A stretch of DNA of 16,630 nucleotides, from positions 1 to 16,630 of the forward strand of contig JAHITG010000168.1 of assembly GCA_018817865.1 (NCBI GenBank), read 5' to 3'. This stretch comes from Spirochaetota bacterium. GTDB lineage: Bacteria; Spirochaetota; JAHITG01. The translations under genes and the position numbers were made by a program. The notes under the pieces were generated by a model. It was not told where the DNA came from. It worked only from the letters and a program-made list of their open reading frames with translations, and did not search any database. Of this stretch, positions 14,841 through 16,630 are shown in pieces; position 1 is the stretch's first letter; every line of letters begins with the position of its first letter.

Positions 14841-15185
14841 TTAGTCATCTCCTTTTTTCTGCATTTTATTATTGGCTCTATTGAAGAACTTATTCTTTAA
14901 GTAGAAGAATGACAGAACAGGATGTCTCAGTACCATTCTCGGGCCGGCATACCGCATCACTTCAATGATCTTTTTTTTCATCACAGGAGAATAGCAGTGG
15001 ATCGTGCATTGCAGGCAGGTCGGTTTTAAATATCCATAGTGACATTTTTGGAGCCGATCATTAGCATAGTCTGCTAATTTTTTACAGTCTTTGCAGAGGG
15101 AACCACTCCTATGGTTCTTATCTGCACAATACATCCGGATCATGGCTTTTACGGTCTTTATCTCTCGAGATATTTTCGGGTGGAT
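14841..15185 (-). CDS. ygbA: YgbA family (nitrous-oxide-stimulated promoter) protein, non-ATG start
   Basis: A small cysteine-rich protein of the YgbA_NO family, whose genes are induced by nitric oxide in enterobacteria; its biochemical role is not firmly known. The conserved core is present: M-I-R-M-Y-C then C-K-D-C, R-L-Q-K-C-H-Y-G, K-P-T-C-L-Q-C-T-I-H-C-Y-S-P and E-V-M-R-Y-A-G-P-R-M-V-L-R-H-P. The first in-frame ATG (15143) would give 100 residues, but typical family-like sequence continues upstream (H-P-K-I-S-R-E-I-K-T-V-K-A). That stretch begins at an ATC codon (15185-15183) eight bases after GGAG (15197-15194), exactly where a start codon should be. I therefore place the start at ATC, giving 114 residues, and note that one base change would make it ATG. 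It follows the FrdX-like gene by 21 bases on the same strand. Confidence 0.8.
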   Translation of the reverse strand: MHPKISREIKTVKAMIRMYCADKNHRSGSLCKDCKKLADYANDRLQKCHYGYLKPTCLQCTIHCYSPVMKKKIIEVMRYAGPRMVLRHPVLSFFYLKNKFFNRANNKMQKKGDD

Positions 15186-15192
15186 CGCTTGT

Positions 15193-15200
15193 TCTCCTTC
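15193..15200 (-). promoter_or_regulatory. Ribosome binding site that fixes the ygbA start
   Basis: Reading the - strand this is GAAGGAGA. It ends eight bases before the ATC at 15185 and is about 50 bases from the first ATG, far too distant to serve it. No comparable site precedes the ATG at 15143. Confidence 0.6.
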
Positions 15201-15206
15201 AATATC

Positions 15207-15991
15207 CTACCGGATCTGTCCATCGAGTCCGATCACGATCTTTTTAATGGCAATATCCTTGCCTGACTTCTGGACAGCCTGCTCCACGATCTGGTTCAGA
15301 CCACTGCAGCAGGGTACAGTCATGATAGCCACTGTTAATGAAAAGATCTTGTTGTTTTTTAAGAGCTCAGAGATCTTCTCTATATACGTTTCTGTCTGGT
15401 CCAGTTTGGGACATGCTATAACCAGTTTCTTTCCTTTTAACAGGTCCCGATGAAAAGATCCGAGAGTAAAGGCGGTACAGTCCGCTGCTATCAGAAGATC
15501 GGATTCATTAAAATAGGGTGCCTGGGGTGAAACCAGATGTAACTGAATGGGCCACTGGCTCAACTCCGAGGGGATACTTCCCGAAGTTGTTTCTTTGACG
15601 GCAATAGGATCTTTCCCTTTTTTGATCTCCTGCGCCATTGTTCCGGGACATCCGCATGCCAGAGGTTTCCCTTTCTCCTGTATGAATTCTTCTGCGGAGT
15701 GCCCGAAGGGTGCACCATGTACCTTATGGGCGGCTTCTTTACCTTTAGTCTTTTTTACATGATTAAAAGCGGCTTTTGCGTCATACTCTTCGCTCTCTCT
15801 CTCAACAATATGAAGGGCATCCACGGGACAGACATCAAGGCAGGCTCCCATTCCGTCACAGAAGATCTCTTTCACCAGCACTGCTTTCTTCTCTTTGTCC
15901 AGGACCAGAGCGCCTTCAGCACAGGCAGTGGTACAAAGACCGCAGCCATTACATTTTTCGCGGTCTATTCGATTATTTTTCGTTTTGCCAT
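15207..15991 (-). CDS. frdX: FrdX-like 2[4Fe-4S] ferredoxin-domain protein, apparent frameshift near codon 7-8
   Basis: An iron-sulfur protein of the type found with hybrid cluster protein in HcpR regulons. From the ATG at 15991, which has GGAG eight bases upstream, the frame reads M-A-K-R-K-I-I-E and stops. One base later the frame continues as R-I-D-R-E-K-C-N-G-C-G-L-C-T-T-A-C (first cluster) and C-D-G-M-G-A-C-L-D-V-C-P (second), and runs open to 15207. Restoring one base gives 261 residues. In the open frame a TAA immediately precedes and there is no ATG, GTG or TTG before the first cluster; the earliest start is GTG at 15881, which would drop the first cluster. The C-terminal half has further cysteines (A-C-G-C-P-G, A-D-C-T, A-C-P-K, P-C-C-S-G). 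It is either a real or recent frameshift or an assembly error. Role in NO detoxification is inferred from context. Confidence 0.85.
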
Positions 15992-16016
15992 TTTATATTC
16001 TCCTTTTCCGGTATCA

Positions 16017-16050
16017 TACAATAAATGTACTTCCCGTTCGATTTATTGTA
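16017..16050. repeat. Inverted repeat with 10-bp perfect arms in the frdX promoter
   Basis: TACAATAAAT (16017-16026) and ATTTATTGTA (16041-16050) are exact reverse complements with a 14-base spacer. On the - strand the pair starts directly after the -10 hexamer and spans the predicted start of transcription and early leader of frdX. It could be a second operator or a leader hairpin. Confidence 0.5.
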
Positions 16051-16056
16051 AATATA
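16051..16056 (-). promoter_or_regulatory. -10 element of the frdX promoter
   Basis: TATATT on the - strand. It lies so that the centre of the TTTGAC-TTAA-GTCAAA palindrome would be about 41 bases upstream of the transcription start, the position used by Crp/Fnr-family activators that overlap the -35 region. There is no good -35 hexamer, as expected for an activated promoter. Confidence 0.5.
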
Positions 16057-16076
16057 AGGAAAAGTGAAAAAATGTC

Positions 16077-16092
16077 TTTGACTTAAGTCAAA
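16077..16092. promoter_or_regulatory. HcpR/FNR-type operator, perfect palindrome
   Basis: A 16-bp perfect palindrome with half-sites TTTGAC and GTCAAA around TTAA. It fits the published HcpR pattern TTGAC-N4-GTCAA and differs from the FNR/DNR pattern TTGAT-N4-ATCAA at one base in each half. It overlaps the stop codon of the regulator gene (TGA at 16090-16088) and lies about 93 bases before the frdX start. Confidence 0.75.
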
Positions 16093-16630
16093 AATTCTCA
16101 ATTTCATTTTTCAGAGCCAGACAGTTTTTGATGTGTATCTTTCTGCCTTCAACTATGATCGATCCCTCATCCTGCAGCTGTTTCAGGTTCCTTGACAAAG
16201 TTTCATTTATCGTTCCCAGGAGTTTTGCCAGTTCACTCTTTTTGATCTTTAATTCCAAGGAGCAGTTCCCGTCCCCTCCGCATCTTGTGATCAGATACTG
16301 GATCAGCCTCTGGCGGACGGTTTTCATGGAGAGTATTTCAATACGTCTGTTAAGAGTAATGCATTTTTTAGAGAGCAGGGTAAGAAAATGAAGTGCCACT
16401 TTCGGGTTTTTATTGATCTCATTCAATACCCTCTCTTTTGGAAAAAAGAGGAGTTCGGTATCTTTTGTCACTTTTGCATAGACCGGGAATGTATCAGACC
16501 CGAAAAGAATTGCTTCTCCGAGATAGTTTCCCTGCTCGAGGTGATCGATCTGCACTTCCTTTCCCTGCTGATCCATTTTGAAGATACTTATTTCCCCGGA
16601 TTTAATATAGTAGAATCCATTGGCACGGTC
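16088..16630 (-). CDS. hcpR: Crp/Fnr-family regulator, probable HcpR (N-terminus beyond window)
   Basis: A transcription regulator whose 5' end lies outside the window; 180 residues are visible. The reading frame stays open to 16630 and encodes R-A-N-G-F-Y-Y-I-K-S-G-E-I-S-I-F, part of the cyclic-nucleotide-type beta-barrel, so the internal ATG at 16576 is not the start. After the dimerisation helix (about visible residues 75-105) there is a winged helix-turn-helix with S-E-L-A-K-L-L-G-T-I-N-E-T-L-S-R-N-L. The E-T-L-S-R recognition helix is the FNR-like form that reads TTGA half-sites. No FNR-type cysteine cluster is visible in this part. The assignment to HcpR, a nitric-oxide sensor controlling hybrid cluster protein genes, rests on the adjacent TTGAC-N4-GTCAA site and on the FrdX-like and YgbA genes downstream. 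Confidence 0.82.
   Translation of the reverse strand, partial: DRANGFYYIKSGEISIFKMDQQGKEVQIDHLEQGNYLGEAILFGSDTFPVYAKVTKDTELLFFPKERVLNEINKNPKVALHFLTLLSKKCITLNRRIEILSMKTVRQRLIQYLITRCGGDGNCSLELKIKKSELAKLLGTINETLSRNLKQLQDEGSIIVEGRKIHIKNCLALKNEIENF

Noticed and set aside
15186..15209. Read-through of the frdX TAG into ygbA, which is in the same frame
   Set aside because: TAG serves as a normal stop for cusC, hgcA and the DUF255 gene here, and a Shine-Dalgarno precedes ygbA, so separate initiation is simpler.
15091..16067. Several + strand reading frames of 70-120 codons opposite ygbA, frdX and the regulator
   Set aside because: All are antisense to conserved domains with clear cysteine and helix-turn-helix motifs on the - strand, and none has family-like sequence.

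Overview
The window reads as the chromosome of a diderm, probably anaerobic bacterium. The diderm reading comes from an RND tripartite efflux system with a TolC-type outer membrane channel, several lipoprotein signals, and an exported protein with a YPNPFN C-terminal module of the FlgD/type IX sorting type. The anaerobic reading comes from the mercury-methylation pair hgcA-hgcB and an HcpR/FrdX-type nitrosative-stress module. The DNA is AT-rich, most strongly in the first ~1.2 kb. I cannot assign a phylum from the sequence alone. I see no tRNA, rRNA, CRISPR array, insertion sequence or phage gene.

Layout: (1) 1-1160, a TPR protein (its start may lie before the window) and a 114-residue exported YPNPFN protein, both +. 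(2) 1277-1891, a response regulator on the - strand with a REC domain and a non-DNA-binding tail; across an intergenic region lies a + strand exported DOMON protein (2035-2658). (3) 2797-9264, a Cus-type Cu(I)/Ag(I) efflux operon: a sigma70-like promoter with a perfect 23-bp palindrome over the predicted start of transcription, then cusC, cusB, cusA, a small Met/Cys-rich membrane protein and a YHS-domain lipoprotein, ended by a hairpin. (4) 9217-14799, hgcA and hgcB, followed in the same direction by a GT-C membrane glycosyltransferase, a GT2 glycosyltransferase and an exported DUF255 thioredoxin-fold protein. A good promoter for hgcA sits inside the loop of the terminator hairpin of the preceding operon. 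(5) 14841-16630, all -: a Crp/Fnr regulator (probable HcpR, cut by the window end), a TTTGAC-TTAA-GTCAAA palindrome, an FrdX-like ferredoxin protein and a YgbA-family protein.

How they work together: region 3 would sense and expel monovalent copper or silver across both membranes, with two extra small cysteine-containing envelope proteins as possible metal chaperones or scavengers. Region 4 starts with the two proteins needed for mercury methylation: HgcA carries the corrinoid methyl group and HgcB supplies electrons. Region 5 looks like a self-contained nitric-oxide response module. Two sequence oddities sit in that module: the ferredoxin gene appears to lack one base near codon 7-8, which cuts off its first [4Fe-4S] motif, and the ygbA reading frame has an ATC codon where homologues would be expected to start with ATG. 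Both could be real lesions or assembly errors.
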